A stretch of DNA of 64,000 nucleotides from Streptomyces sp. NRRL B-3428 (GTDB taxonomy: Bacteria > Actinomycetota > Actinomycetes > Streptomycetales > Streptomycetaceae). Under the pieces are notes generated by a model that searched no databases, was not told where the DNA came from, and saw only the letters and a program-made list of their open reading frames with translations. Location of the stretch: assembly GCA_000721375.1 (NCBI GenBank), contig JOGW01000002.1, positions 620,001-684,000 on the forward strand. The letters are read 5' to 3'. The position numbers were made by a program, and so were the translations under genes. Below, in pieces: positions 29,659 through 38,978 of the stretch (positions are counted from its first letter, which is position 1; every line of letters begins with the position of its first letter).

Positions 29659-30297
29659 GTGAAGCGCACCACCTGGCTGGGGATCGCCGCGGCGCTCGTG
29701 CTCGCGGGCGGCGGGGGTATGACCCTCGCGCTCGCGGACGGGCACGACGGCGGGGCTCCCCCGTCCGCCACGGCCACGCCCTCGACGGACTCCGCGGACG
29801 CGGGGTTCGCCCGTGACATGGCCGTGCACCACCAGCAGGCCGTCGAGATGTCCTTCGTCGTACGCGACCGTACGGACGACGAAGACATCCGCCGGCTCGC
29901 GTACGACATCGCCAACACCCAGGCCAACCAGCGCGGCATGCTGCTCGGCTGGCTGACCCTGTGGGGTCTGCCCATCTCGTCGGGCGACGAGCCGATGGGC
30001 TGGATGGACATGCCGGCCTCGCTCTCGCCCGGCCACGACGGTGCGCTGATGCCGGGCATGGCGACCAACTCCGAGATCAAGAAGCTGGGCGAGCTGGACG
30101 GCAAGGAAGCCGAGATCTTCTACCTGCAGCTGATGACCGACCACCACAAGGGCGGGGTGCACATGGCCGAGGGCTGTGTGGAGCGCTGCGCCGTGGGCGT
30201 CGAGAAGCGGCTCGCGCAGGGGATGGTCGACGCGCAGAAGTCGGAGCTGGATCTGATGGCGGCTCTGCTGAAGGAGCGGGGCGCGAAGCCGCGCTGA
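29659..30297 (+). CDS. Secreted or membrane-anchored DUF305 protein
   Basis: 212 aa. An N-terminal hydrophobic segment (about 5-27) is followed by a helical DUF305 domain with two His-rich motifs, DMAVHHQQAVEM (His57/58) and MTDHHKGGVHMAEGC, as in ferritin-like DUF305 proteins, some of which bind copper. Met-rich stretches (PMGWMDMP, ALMPGM) fit metal binding. Start GTG 29659. It follows the DUF3105 gene after 70 bases that contain the 9-base repeat, and is followed by a hairpin. Confidence 0.88.
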   Translation: MKRTTWLGIAAALVLAGGGGMTLALADGHDGGAPPSATATPSTDSADAGFARDMAVHHQQAVEMSFVVRDRTDDEDIRRLAYDIANTQANQRGMLLGWLTLWGLPISSGDEPMGWMDMPASLSPGHDGALMPGMATNSEIKKLGELDGKEAEIFYLQLMTDHHKGGVHMAEGCVERCAVGVEKRLAQGMVDAQKSELDLMAALLKERGAKPR

Positions 30298-30301
30298 TCC
30301 T

Positions 30302-30333
30302 CGATACGCTCCGCATGCGGAGCGCCCGTATCG
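30302..30333 (+). promoter_or_regulatory. Palindromic hairpin before the amino-acid permease
   Basis: GCTCCGCATGCGGAGC (30308-30323) is a perfect 16-base palindrome. It is bracketed by CGATAC (30302-30307) and GTATCG (30328-30333), which pair across an asymmetric 4-base gap. It starts 4 bases after the DUF305 stop and ends 16 bases before the permease ATG. No T-run follows. It could be a terminator, an operator or a 5' leader structure. Confidence 0.6.
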
Positions 30334-30349
30334 CGTTGATCATGGCCGC

Positions 30350-31801
30350 ATGACGACGACGGACGAGGCCGAAGAGCAGCTGGCGGACGACGGTACGAAG
30401 CGGCAGTTCATCTCCTGGGTGACGCTCGCCCTGATGACCACCGCCTCCGTGGCGAGTCTGCGCCCCTCGCCCTCCATGGCGATCTACGGCCTCGCGGCGG
30501 TCTTCCTCTATCTGCTGCCCGCGGTCGTCTTCCTGCTCCCCACCGCCCTCGTCGGCGCCGAGCTGGCCTCCGGCTGGACCGGCGGCATCTACCGGTGGGT
30601 GGGCGAGGCGCTCGGCAAGCCGCTGGGCTTCCTGGCGGTCTGGTGCCAGTTCGCGATGACCATCGCCTACTACCCGAGCCTGCTCGCGTATGTGGCCTCG
30701 ACCTTCGCGTACGTGATCCATCCGAGCCTCGCCGAGAACGGGCTCTACGTCGCGATCGTCATCGTCGTCGTCTACTGGACCGGCGTCTGGGTCTCCTCGC
30801 GCGGCACCAAGACGGTGGCCGGGCTCTCCAGCCTCGGCCTGATCATCGGCACGCTGATCCCGGGCGTCGTCCTCGTCGTGCTCGGCCTGGTCTTCCTCGC
30901 GCAGGGCAACCCGTCAGAGGCACCGATGGGATCAGGCCACTGGCTGCCGCCGTGGACCGGCCTCGCGAGCCTCGTCCTGATCGTCAACAACTTCCTCTCC
31001 TACGCGGGGATGGAGATGAACGGCGTACACGTCTCCAGCCTGCGCTCGCCGCGCTCGGAGTATCCGCGCTCGGTCTTCCTCGCCGCCGGTCTCGTGCTGC
31101 TGATCTTCATCCTTCCGGCCCTCGCGATCAGCTGGGTGCTGCCCGCCGAGAACACCAGCCTCACCGCCGGTCTGATGCAGGCCTTCCACGCCTTCTTCTC
31201 GCATTTCGGCGTCGCCTGGATGACGAAGATCGTCGGGATCATGGTGGTGATGGCCGCGCTCGGCGGCATGCTCACCTGGCTCGCGGGTCCCGCGAAAGGC
31301 CTGGTGCAACTCTCGCGGCAGGGCGGATATCTACCGCCGTTCCTGCAGAAGCTGAACTCGCACGGCGTACCGCAGAACATCATGATCGCGCAGGGTGTGA
31401 TCACCACGCTGATCGGTGTGCTCTACGCGTTCAGCTCGGATGTGTCCTCGGCGTACTGGATGTTCTCCGTGATCACGATCCAGATCTATCTGATCGCGTA
31501 TCTGCTGATGTTCGTGGCCGTGATCAAGCTGCGCAAGACCCAGCCGGACCGGCCGCGCGGCTTCGTCGTCCCGGCGGTGACGCTGGTCGCGGGCGTCGGG
31601 TTCGTCTCCTCCGCGTGTGCGATGGTCATCGGCTTCGTACCGCCGGACCAGTTCGGCGACGGGCCGCTGTGGCGCTATCTGCTGATCGTCGGCGGCGGGC
31701 TGCTCCTGCTCGGGGTGATCATCCCGCTGGCGTTCCTGAAGTTCCGCAAGCCGAGCTGGGTGCATCCGGAGTACCAGGGGGCGCGGGCCGAGGCGGACTA
31801 G
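30350..31801 (+). CDS. APC-family amino-acid permease (GadC/glutamate:GABA antiporter-like)
   Basis: 483 aa integral membrane protein with about 12 hydrophobic segments. The N-terminal WVTLALMTTASVASLRPSPS block and FLLPTALVGAELASGWTGGI are typical of the GadC-like subgroup of the APC superfamily, as is the late GPAKGLVQLSRQGGYLPPFL. It would move amino acids across the cytoplasmic membrane; the substrate is not determined. ATG 30350. The hairpin just upstream may separate it from the DUF305 gene. Confidence 0.9.
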   Translation: MTTTDEAEEQLADDGTKRQFISWVTLALMTTASVASLRPSPSMAIYGLAAVFLYLLPAVVFLLPTALVGAELASGWTGGIYRWVGEALGKPLGFLAVWCQFAMTIAYYPSLLAYVASTFAYVIHPSLAENGLYVAIVIVVVYWTGVWVSSRGTKTVAGLSSLGLIIGTLIPGVVLVVLGLVFLAQGNPSEAPMGSGHWLPPWTGLASLVLIVNNFLSYAGMEMNGVHVSSLRSPRSEYPRSVFLAAGLVLLIFILPALAISWVLPAENTSLTAGLMQAFHAFFSHFGVAWMTKIVGIMVVMAALGGMLTWLAGPAKGLVQLSRQGGYLPPFLQKLNSHGVPQNIMIAQGVITTLIGVLYAFSSDVSSAYWMFSVITIQIYLIAYLLMFVAVIKLRKTQPDRPRGFVVPAVTLVAGVGFVSSACAMVIGFVPPDQFGDGPLWRYLLIVGGGLLLLGVIIPLAFLKFRKPSWVHPEYQGARAEAD

Positions 31802-31837
31802 GGTCTGTCCGGCGAATCGGGCCTCCGGCATGACACG

Positions 31838-31843
31838 TAGGCT
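31838..31843 (+). promoter_or_regulatory. Possible -10 element TAGGCT for the DUF998 gene
   Basis: TAGGCT lies 10 bases upstream of ATG 31854 with no Shine-Dalgarno sequence between, consistent with a leaderless transcript. No convincing -35 is seen. Confidence 0.35.
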
Positions 31844-31853
31844 TTGTCCCACT

Positions 31854-32561
31854 ATGTACATGCCTGTCGCCCGCTCCCGCCCCCTGCGGCCCGCCGCCGT
31901 ACCGCTCGCACTCGGCGCGCTCGCGTACACCGCATGGGTGGTCGAGGTCGTGGTCTCCACCGGCCTCGACCCGATAAGGACGTACGTCAGCGAACTCGCC
32001 GCACAGAGCGAGCCGCTCGGTGGCGTCTTTCGCACCACGGACCTGGTGGCCGGACTGCTCGTCCTGACCGGCGCGGTGTGGGGTCTGGTGCGCCACCGCC
32101 CGCGCGCGCCCTGGACGACGCTCGGCTGGTCCGGGCTCGCGCTGTTCGGTGCGGCCACCGCGGTCGACTCCCGGCTGCCGCTGAGCTGTACGCCGACGGC
32201 CGACCCGGTGTGCGCGGCCCGCGAGACGGCTGGTCTGGTGCCGGCCACGCATACCGCACACGCGGTGAGCAGCTCGGTCGCGGTCTTCGGGGCCATCGCC
32301 GCCATAGTGGCGCTCACGGTGGCGGCCCGGCGCTACGGCCACTGGCCCCTGCTCGCCCGTATCGGACCGTGGCTGGTGATCGCCGAACTGGCCGTCACCG
32401 CCTGGACGTTGGCAGCGGTCGCCGCCTTCCAGTCGGGGCACGGGACCTGGCTGCTCGGGCTCGGGCAGCGCTCGCAGGTGCTGCTCATCGCGGTGTGGCT
32501 GGGGCTCTTCGCGTACGACGTGGGGCGGCGGCAGACGTACGAAGCAGGGCGGGGCGCATGA
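31854..32561 (+). CDS. DUF998 membrane protein
   Basis: 235 aa with about six transmembrane segments and the DUF998 N-terminal pattern: first helix, then DPIRTYVSELAAQ in the first loop. Function unknown; family members are widespread in actinobacteria. ATG 31854 is chosen; ATG 31830 adds eight polar residues and lies upstream of the putative -10. Its stop overlaps the start of the alpha/beta-hydrolase (ATGA), so the two are translationally coupled. Confidence 0.85.
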   Translation: MYMPVARSRPLRPAAVPLALGALAYTAWVVEVVVSTGLDPIRTYVSELAAQSEPLGGVFRTTDLVAGLLVLTGAVWGLVRHRPRAPWTTLGWSGLALFGAATAVDSRLPLSCTPTADPVCAARETAGLVPATHTAHAVSSSVAVFGAIAAIVALTVAARRYGHWPLLARIGPWLVIAELAVTAWTLAAVAAFQSGHGTWLLGLGQRSQVLLIAVWLGLFAYDVGRRQTYEAGRGA

Positions 32562-33418
32562 CTGGCGCGCCGGGGGCCTTCGTCCGCATCGGCGACGTGC
32601 CGCATCACGTCGTCGTGGAGGGCGCCGGCCCGGTCTGCGTGCTCACACCGGGCCTCGGGATGGCGTGGTTCGACTGGGATCCGGTGGCCGAACTGCTCGC
32701 ACCGCACCGCACGGTGGTGCGCTTCGACCGTCCCGGGCTCGGCCTCAGCGGACCGGCCGCCGTCGAGCCCTCGCTGACCGGTGAGGCGGACCGCATCGCC
32801 CAGGTACTGGACGCGTGCGGGCTCACCGGCCCCGCCACCGTGGTCGGCCACTCCCTCGGCGGCTTCCACGCCGAGGGCTTCGCCCGGCTGCACCCCGCGC
32901 GCACGGCCGGGCTCGTCCTGGTCGACTCCAGCGTGGAGCCGACGGCGCGGCCGCGCCCGGCCAAGGCGGTGCGCACCGCGGTGACCCGCGTCGCCGGGCG
33001 CGGCCTGAGCGCGGCCGGAGTTCCGTACGCGCTGGGCCCGCTCGGGCGGCGCGCCGCGTACCGGCTCACGCGCGGCCGGCGCGGTGGCGATCCGGCCCCG
33101 TACGAGCTGGTCCGGCGCACCTGCTCCACCAGCCGTTCGCTGCGGGCGATGCTCGCCGAGTATGCGACCTATCCGGATCTGGCGGCCCAACTGGTCTACG
33201 TACGCCGCCAGTTCCTGCTCCCCGAAGGCCTGCCGGTCACGGTGCTCGCGGCGGGCACCGACGAGCGCTGGCTCACCTGGCAGCTGGCGCTCGCCGAGGA
33301 GCTGGGAGCCGCGTTCCGCACCGCCCCGCAGGCGAGCCATCTGGTGCTGCTCGACCAGCCGCAGGACGTCGCCGAGGCCGCGCTGTCGGTGGGCCCCGCT
33401 GTCAGTGGACCGTGCTGA
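32558..33418 (+). CDS. Alpha/beta-fold hydrolase
   Basis: 286 aa. Nucleophile elbow VGHSLGG with Ser99, oxyanion region LTPGLGMAWFDW, acid candidate in LAAGTDERW and catalytic His in ASHLVLLDQP near the C-terminus. Hydrolyses an ester or related bond; substrate unknown. ATG 32558 overlaps the DUF998 stop by four bases. Coupling with a DUF998 membrane protein suggests a linked, possibly envelope-related, role, which is inference. Confidence 0.9.
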   Translation: MTGAPGAFVRIGDVPHHVVVEGAGPVCVLTPGLGMAWFDWDPVAELLAPHRTVVRFDRPGLGLSGPAAVEPSLTGEADRIAQVLDACGLTGPATVVGHSLGGFHAEGFARLHPARTAGLVLVDSSVEPTARPRPAKAVRTAVTRVAGRGLSAAGVPYALGPLGRRAAYRLTRGRRGGDPAPYELVRRTCSTSRSLRAMLAEYATYPDLAAQLVYVRRQFLLPEGLPVTVLAAGTDERWLTWQLALAEELGAAFRTAPQASHLVLLDQPQDVAEAALSVGPAVSGPC

Positions 33419-33427
33419 GATGACCCC

Positions 33428-33874
33428 ATGACTGCTGCCGACCGGGGCGAGCTGCGCCTGCGTATCACGGGCCGTGATCTGCCCGGCCGTTCCTGCGGCG
33501 AGTTCCGCGATGTCCATGTCGCGGTGCAGCGCGGACGCGACCCGGAGCGGCCGGTGCCCGGCGACGCATCGGAAGCGGTCTGGGAATTCACCGTCACGAC
33601 GGTGATCTTGCCCGACGGGACCCCCGACTTCCGCGGTCCTTATGTGCACGGCGGGCGCGACGCGCGTTTCCTCTATCTGACCTGGGGCGAACTTCCGGCG
33701 GGCGGCGAGTTCGCCATGTTCCGTCGAGCGAAACTTTTCCTGGCGGATATTCCCGTGGCACTTGTCGAATCAGGCGCGGCCCAGGGTGACTTGGCTTTGA
33801 CGGATGCCTGCGGGATGCCCCTGTGCGCGGCGGTTCGGCCACCGAAGGTGACTTTCCGGCCGTACGGCGATTGA
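33428..33874 (+). CDS. DUF5990 family protein
   Basis: 148 aa soluble protein, conserved in actinobacteria under DUF5990. Key stretches are LRLRITGRDLPG, VHVAVQRG, DFRGPYVHG and RFLYLTWGE. Function unknown. ATG 33428 lies 9 bases after the hydrolase stop, so it is likely the last gene of the DUF998-hydrolase operon. Confidence 0.85.
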   Translation: MTAADRGELRLRITGRDLPGRSCGEFRDVHVAVQRGRDPERPVPGDASEAVWEFTVTTVILPDGTPDFRGPYVHGGRDARFLYLTWGELPAGGEFAMFRRAKLFLADIPVALVESGAAQGDLALTDACGMPLCAAVRPPKVTFRPYGD

Positions 33875-33998
33875 CGTAGGGCCGAAGCCAACCCTGCGCC
33901 CACATCACCCCATTCGCGCAGGTGAAGCCCCTGATAAAGCAAACATAAGCGTCTGTTACGGTTGCGGAAAATCACACTGCTCGTGCACAAGGGACACA

Positions 33999-34919
33999 AT
34001 GACCACTCCGCCGCCGCCCGGCCCCGAGTCCCCCTGGGCCCCGCCGCCCGTCGACGCCAACGGCCCGTACCAGACTCCCCCGCCGCCGCCCGGCGTCGGC
34101 TACCCGACGGCCCCGCCGCCGGGTCCGTTCATGCCGCTCATGCCGCAGACGAAGAACGGTCTCGGCACCGCCGGCCTCGTGCTCGGCATCATCGGCGCCG
34201 TCCTGTTCTGGACGATCTGGGTCGGTGTCATCCTCGGCATCCTCGCCCTGATCTTCGGCCTGATAGGCCGCAGCCGCGCCAAGCGCGGCGAGGCGACCAA
34301 CGGCGGCGCCGCCCTCGCGGGCGCCATCCTCGGCGGTCTCGCCATCGTCGCGTCCGTGGTGTGGCTGATCGTCGCGGTGGTCATCGTGTCGGACGCCGTC
34401 GACGACATCAACGACGAGCTCGACAAGGCCAAGGACGGCACCTCCTCCTCCGCCCCCAAGGACCCGACCGAGGACGCCACGGACTCCGGCTCCGACGCCG
34501 GCTCCGACGCTGCCGACTCGGACACCGCCGCCTTCGGCGACAGCTGGGAGTACGACGACGGCGTCAGCGTCACGGTCTCCGAGCCCGCCGCGTACAAGCC
34601 CGACGAGTTCGCCGCGGGCCACGAAAAGGGCAACACCGCCATCCAGTTCACGATCACGATCGAGAACGGCGGCAAGGAGAAGCTCGACATCACCACGGCC
34701 CTGCCGAGCCTGCGCGACGGCAAGGGTGCGGACGCCGAGATGATCTTCGACGGCTCGTACGCCACGAAGCCTTTCGAGGGCACGGTCCTGCCGGGCAAGA
34801 AGGCCACCGCGAAGTTCGCCTTCTCCATCCCCGCGGGCGCCGAGAAGGACCTCCAGATGGAGCTCAGCCCCGAGGTCATCGAGTACGACAACGCGATCTG
34901 GACCGGCTCGGCCAAGTAA
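33999..34919 (+). CDS. DUF4190/DUF4352 membrane protein with proline-rich N-terminus
   Basis: 306 aa. The Pro-rich cytoplasmic head (residues 1-50) is followed by a DUF4190-like pair of hydrophobic segments (about 55-90) and a third (about 105-130). An Asp/Ser-rich linker leads to an extracytoplasmic DUF4352-type beta domain (about 180-300: YDDGVSVTVSEPAAYKPDEF, AIQFTITIENGGKEKLDITT). Function unknown; this architecture is common in Streptomyces. ATG 33999. Confidence 0.85.
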   Translation: MTTPPPPGPESPWAPPPVDANGPYQTPPPPPGVGYPTAPPPGPFMPLMPQTKNGLGTAGLVLGIIGAVLFWTIWVGVILGILALIFGLIGRSRAKRGEATNGGAALAGAILGGLAIVASVVWLIVAVVIVSDAVDDINDELDKAKDGTSSSAPKDPTEDATDSGSDAGSDAADSDTAAFGDSWEYDDGVSVTVSEPAAYKPDEFAAGHEKGNTAIQFTITIENGGKEKLDITTALPSLRDGKGADAEMIFDGSYATKPFEGTVLPGKKATAKFAFSIPAGAEKDLQMELSPEVIEYDNAIWTGSAK

Positions 34920-35103
34920 GGCCCCGAGTACGTCCACCAGTACGTTCCGGGTGCCCGAGTCACTCCCCCATAGGACTTGGGACCCGATGACAGCGGGCCC
35001 TTCGGCGTAGGAAATAAGGAAGGAATCCGACTAAAGCGGCCGTAAAAGGCTGGCACCTTGGTCAGGTTCCCCCCGAATTTCCACTCCGAAGGGCCCGTTC
35101 GTC

Positions 35104-35310
35104 ATGATCCCGCCGACCTATATGCCGGCCCTGCGCTACGGCATCGCCGCGGCGGCCCTGGTGCTCGCGCTGGTCTCCGTGATCTTCGCCGTCTCCGGGA
35201 TCGGCGCCGACGAACCCTCGCATCACGCCACGGACAACGGCACCGAGGTGCAGGTGGATCAGCACCCGGCCCACAGCGGCTTCCACGAGCAGGACGAAGC
35301 CCTGCCGTAG
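35104..35310 (+). CDS. Small single-pass membrane protein
   Basis: 68 aa: short N-terminus, one transmembrane segment (about 11-33, YGIAAAALVLALVSVIFAV) and a polar, His-containing tail (PSHHATDNGTEVQVDQHPAH). No known family recognised. ATG 35104 with GAAGGG upstream. Convergent with the EEP-family gene, 13 bases between stops. Third-position GC bias and the clean membrane segment support it. Confidence 0.65.
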   Translation: MIPPTYMPALRYGIAAAALVLALVSVIFAVSGIGADEPSHHATDNGTEVQVDQHPAHSGFHEQDEALP

Positions 35311-35323
35311 GCGTACGGAGCCT

Positions 35324-36352
35324 TCAGAGCTCCACGGATGCCGCCACCGGCAGATGATCGCTCCCGGTCTGCGGCAGCGTCCACGACTTCACCGGCTCGA
35401 TCCCGCGCACCATGATCTGGTCGATCCGCGCCATCGGGAACGAGGCCGGCCAGCTGAATCCGAACCCGTCGCCCGCCGCGCCCTGCGTGGAGCGCAGTTG
35501 CGAGGTGACCGGGGACAGCGAGCGGTCGTTCATCGTGCCGTTGAGGTCGCCGAGCAGGATCAGCTTCCGCACCTTGTCGTCGCGGATCGCGACACCGAGC
35601 GCCTCCGCGCTGTTGTCGCGCTGGCCCGCGGTGAATCCGGCGTTCAACTTGACGCGTACGGACGGCAGATGGGCCACGTACACCGCGAACTGGCCCTGCG
35701 GGGACTCCACGGTGGTGCGCAGTGCGCGGGTCCAGCCCATCTTGATGTCCACGGGCCGGCTGTCGCTGAGCGGGTACTTGCTCCAGATGCCGACCGTGCC
35801 CTCGACCGCCGCATACGGATAGGTCTCGGCCAGGATCTTCTTGTACGTGGGCAGCGCGTCGCCCGTGAGTTCCTCGAGCGCCACCACCTGGGCGCCGGCT
35901 GCCGCGATCTTGCGGGCGGTGCCCTCGGGGTCGGGGTTCTCGGCGTTGACGTTGTGGGTCGCGACCGTGAGATCGCCGCCGCCGGCGGACTTGTCGAAGA
36001 TCAGGCCGCCGAAGAGGTTGGCCCACACAAGTGCCGGGAGAACCACGGCGATCAGGGCCGTGGCCGACTTGCGGACCACGGCGAGTACGAGCAGCACCGG
36101 GATGAAAAGGCCCAGCCACGGCAGGAAGGTCTCGATCAGCGAGCCGATGTTGCCGACCCGGTTGGGGATCCGCGAGTGCAGGGCGAGGACCAGGGCGAGC
36201 ACGACGGCGAGTGACGCGAGGACGATGCCGCGGCGCCAGGCGCTTCTGTCCTTGAGGGAGTCGCGCCAGTCGTCGAGCAGGCGCCGGACACGGGAGCGGT
36301 GCTCAGGCCCCGAGCCGCTGTTCCCCGTCTCCGTCATATACGCCTGCGCCAT
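35324..36352 (-). CDS. Membrane-anchored endonuclease/exonuclease/phosphatase (EEP) family protein
   Basis: 342 aa. Three transmembrane segments (about 42-60, 72-93, 97-117) are followed by an EEP catalytic domain. It carries THNVNAENPD, EELTGD (metal-binding Glu), HLPS, GDLNGTMND and the terminal GSDHLPV with the catalytic Asp-His. EEP enzymes cleave phosphodiesters in nucleic acids, lipids or sugars; this membrane form is common in actinobacteria with unknown substrate. ATG 36352 is used; ATG 36337, five codons later, has the better spaced AGG. Confidence 0.9.
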   Translation of the reverse strand: MAQAYMTETGNSGSGPEHRSRVRRLLDDWRDSLKDRSAWRRGIVLASLAVVLALVLALHSRIPNRVGNIGSLIETFLPWLGLFIPVLLVLAVVRKSATALIAVVLPALVWANLFGGLIFDKSAGGGDLTVATHNVNAENPDPEGTARKIAAAGAQVVALEELTGDALPTYKKILAETYPYAAVEGTVGIWSKYPLSDSRPVDIKMGWTRALRTTVESPQGQFAVYVAHLPSVRVKLNAGFTAGQRDNSAEALGVAIRDDKVRKLILLGDLNGTMNDRSLSPVTSQLRSTQGAAGDGFGFSWPASFPMARIDQIMVRGIEPVKSWTLPQTGSDHLPVAASVEL

Positions 36353-36586
36353 GCCTTCGCCTCATTCGCCGTGCACACCGTCCCCGTACCCGTTCGACCC
36401 TAGGTGATGACGGTGTCCGTGCCTTGCCGTCCGAGGGGGTGCGTCCCCTGGGCGGCCGTACGGGTACGAGGACGGGCGACGGAGGCGGACAGTTCCGCCG
36501 CACCGACGGTCATGGGGCCTCTGTGACAAAACGCGCACATCGGCGCGCAGCTCGGCGGCGTACCGCCGAAGCCGCTTCACCGCCGG

Positions 36587-37174
36587 TCAGACCCGCAGTC
36601 CGGCGATCACCGTGTCCACGATCGTCTCGGAGAGACCGTCGGGCAGCGGTGCGTCATGGCTGAGGATCGTGCGCGCGAGCATGGGTCCGGTGAACAGGTC
36701 GGCCATCAGCGAGAGATCCAGATCACCGCGGAACTCGCCCTTGTCGACCGCCCGCCGGAGCACCTCGGTGACCCGGGCCCGCCGTCGGGCCACGACCTCG
36801 GCGTGGTAGAGCTCCCACAGCTGCGGATAGCTCTTGGCCTGGGCGAGCAGGCTCTGCAGCAGCGCGGACGAGCGCTTGGCCAGACCGCGGCGGCGGATCC
36901 CTTCGAGGATGACGACGAGATCGTCGCGTACGGACTCGCCCGCCAGTTCCTGGTCGGGCTCGTCCGTCACCCGCATCACCTCGACGAAGAGCTCCTCCTT
37001 GCCCTTCCAGCGTCGGTAGATGGTGGCCTTGCCGACGCCGGCCGTGCGCGCGATCCGCTCGATGGACATGTCGCCGAGCGAGACACCCTCCTCCAGGAGG
37101 CTCATCACGCCCTCGATGATGGCCCGTTCGACCGCCTCGCTGCGCGGCCGGCCGCGCACGACCTTCAGGCTCAT
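36587..37174 (-). CDS. TetR/AcrR-family repressor of the adjacent DHA2 exporter
   Basis: 195 aa. The HTH region reads IIEGVMSLLEEGVSLGDMSI through RIARTAGVGKATIYRRWKGK, followed by a ligand-binding domain with a TetR_C-type C-terminus (FTGPMLARTILSHDAPL). ATG 37174. It lies 43 bases downstream of the exporter gene on the same strand, and a palindrome lies just upstream of the exporter start, so it probably represses its own operon until the exporter's substrate binds. Confidence 0.92.
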   Translation of the reverse strand: MSLKVVRGRPRSEAVERAIIEGVMSLLEEGVSLGDMSIERIARTAGVGKATIYRRWKGKEELFVEVMRVTDEPDQELAGESVRDDLVVILEGIRRRGLAKRSSALLQSLLAQAKSYPQLWELYHAEVVARRRARVTEVLRRAVDKGEFRGDLDLSLMADLFTGPMLARTILSHDAPLPDGLSETIVDTVIAGLRV

Positions 37175-37217
37175 GCGGTGTGTGCTCCCATCCTTGTGCG
37201 TAGGCCCGATTGTCCCT

Positions 37218-38807
37218 CTAGTGATCGGCGCCCACGGGCTCGGCGCTCTCGGATGGCGCGTTCTCGGCGGGTGTACGGCCGGGCAGGAACAGCAGGCAGA
37301 CGAGGACGCCGATCAGGGCCACGCCCGCACCGCACAGGGCGGTGATGTGCATGGCGTCCAGGAAGGCGTTGTTGGCGGGGGCGACCAGGGCCTCGCCGCG
37401 TTCGCCGAGGGAGCGTGCGACACCGAGCGTCGCCTCGATCGACTCGCCCGCCGCGTGCCGCGCCTGCGGCGGCAGTACGGAGAGGTCGTCCTCGATGCCC
37501 GAGCGGTACGCGGCGGAGAGCACCGAACCCAGGAGCGCGATGCCGAGCGCGCCGCCGACCTGCCGGAAGGTGTTGCTCAGCGCGGAGGCCGAACCGGCCT
37601 TCTCGCGCGGCAGGGCCTGCATGATGACCACGCTCACCGGCGTCATGATGTGCGCCATGCCCGCGCCCATCAGGAAGAAGATGACTTCCATCAGCCAGAT
37701 CGGGGTGCTCTCGTCGAGGGTCGTGAACGCGGCGAGCGTGGCGGCGATCACCAGAAGGCCCGTGGTGCACACGGCCCGGTTGCCGAACCGGTCGACCACG
37801 AGCCGGGCCCGCGGAGCGAAGATCAACTGGGCGGCGGCCAGCGGGATCATGAGCAGACCGGACTGCAGCGGGGAGTAGCCGCGCACGCTCTGCATGTAGA
37901 AGACGGAGAAGAAGGTGACGCCCATCAGCGCGAAGAAGACCAGGGCGATGGAGCCGATCGCGGCGGAGAACACCTTGTTCTTGAAGTAGGTGACGTCGAT
38001 GGAGGGGTGGTCGCTGCGCTTCTGGTGCACCACGAACAGGGCGAGCACGGCGAGTCCGGCGCCCATCGTGGCGAGCACCACCGGGTCCGCGAAGTCGGCG
38101 AGCCGGCCGCCCTCGATGATCCCGTAGACGAGCAGCACGAGGCCGAGGATCGAAAGGAGCACACCGACGGGGTCGATACGGCCCGGGCTGGGGTCCTTCG
38201 AGTCCGGTACGAGGACGACCATCAGGACCAGGGCGAGCGCCACGATCGGCACGTTGATCAGGAAGACCGAGCCCCACCAGAAGTGGTCGAGCAGCAGTCC
38301 GCCCGTGATGGGGCCGATCGCGATGGCGAGCCCGACACCGGCCGCCCAGATGCCGATGGCCTTGGGCTGCTCCTCGCGCTCGAAGACGTTCATCAGGATC
38401 GCGAGCGTGGCGGGCATCACGAAGGCGGCGCCCAGGCCCATCACCGCGCGGAACGCGATGAGCTGCACCGGCGATCCGGACTCAGCCGCGAGCAGGGATC
38501 CGAGACCGAACACGACGAGGCCGCCGAGCAGCATCTTCTTGCGCCCGAACCGGTCGCCGAGGAGTCCGGCGCTGAAGAGCATGCCGGCGAAGACCAGCGT
38601 GTAGGAGTTGATCGCCCACTCCAACTCGCCCTGGCTGGCGCCGAGTCCGGTGGGTTCGGGCTCGGAGATGGTCTTGACCGCGACGTTCAGGATCGAGTTG
38701 TCGAGCACCACGATCAGCAGGCTGAGCATCAGCACGCCGAGGATGACCCAGCGGCGGCGGTGCACGGCTTCCGGTATGCGGGGAGGTGCGGGAGGAGTCG
38801 TCGTCAT
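37218..38807 (-). CDS. DHA2-family drug:H+ exporter (MFS, 14 TMS)
   Basis: 529 aa major-facilitator exporter with 14 predicted membrane segments. Diagnostic motifs: [10 protein letters not shown] (motif D1), [20 protein letters not shown] and GRKKMLL (motif A), [15 protein letters not shown] and [14 protein letters not shown] (motif C of exporters). Expected to pump drugs or secondary metabolites. ATG 38807 is chosen from the MTTTPPAPP start; an upstream in-frame ATG at 38840 would lie inside the operator. In an operon with the downstream TetR gene. Confidence 0.95.
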   Translation of the reverse strand: MTTTPPAPPRIPEAVHRRRWVILGVLMLSLLIVVLDNSILNVAVKTISEPEPTGLGASQGELEWAINSYTLVFAGMLFSAGLLGDRFGRKKMLLGGLVVFGLGSLLAAESGSPVQLIAFRAVMGLGAAFVMPATLAILMNVFEREEQPKAIGIWAAGVGLAIAIGPITGGLLLDHFWWGSVFLINVPIVALALVLMVVLVPDSKDPSPGRIDPVGVLLSILGLVLLVYGIIEGGRLADFADPVVLATMGAGLAVLALFVVHQKRSDHPSIDVTYFKNKVFSAAIGSIALVFFALMGVTFFSVFYMQSVRGYSPLQSGLLMIPLAAAQLIFAPRARLVVDRFGNRAVCTTGLLVIAATLAAFTTLDESTPIWLMEVIFFLMGAGMAHIMTPVSVVIMQALPREKAGSASALSNTFRQVGGALGIALLGSVLSAAYRSGIEDDLSVLPPQARHAAGESIEATLGVARSLGERGEALVAPANNAFLDAMHITALCGAGVALIGVLVCLLFLPGRTPAENAPSESAEPVGADH

Positions 38808-38831
38808 ACGGCCGAGAGTAGTAGCTTTTCG

Positions 38832-38850
38832 ATACGGCACCGTCTCGTAT
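38832..38850. promoter_or_regulatory. TetR-type operator upstream of the DHA2 exporter
   Basis: ATACG (38832-38836) and CGTAT (38846-38850) form an inverted repeat with 9 bases between, read on the exporter strand as ATACGAGACGGTGCCGTAT. It is 25-43 bases upstream of the exporter ATG, a usual position for repression by the co-transcribed TetR protein. Confidence 0.7.
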
Positions 38851-38978
38851 TGGAAATCCTTAAGGAGTCTTTACCCGTGGGGGGTGGCCTAGCCTCAAGG
38901 ACCCCCTGGATGCCACCATGGGAGGTGATCCGGGGACGCCGTGAGGGCGCCTCGAGATGACTTGAAGGAGCCGTAGCC

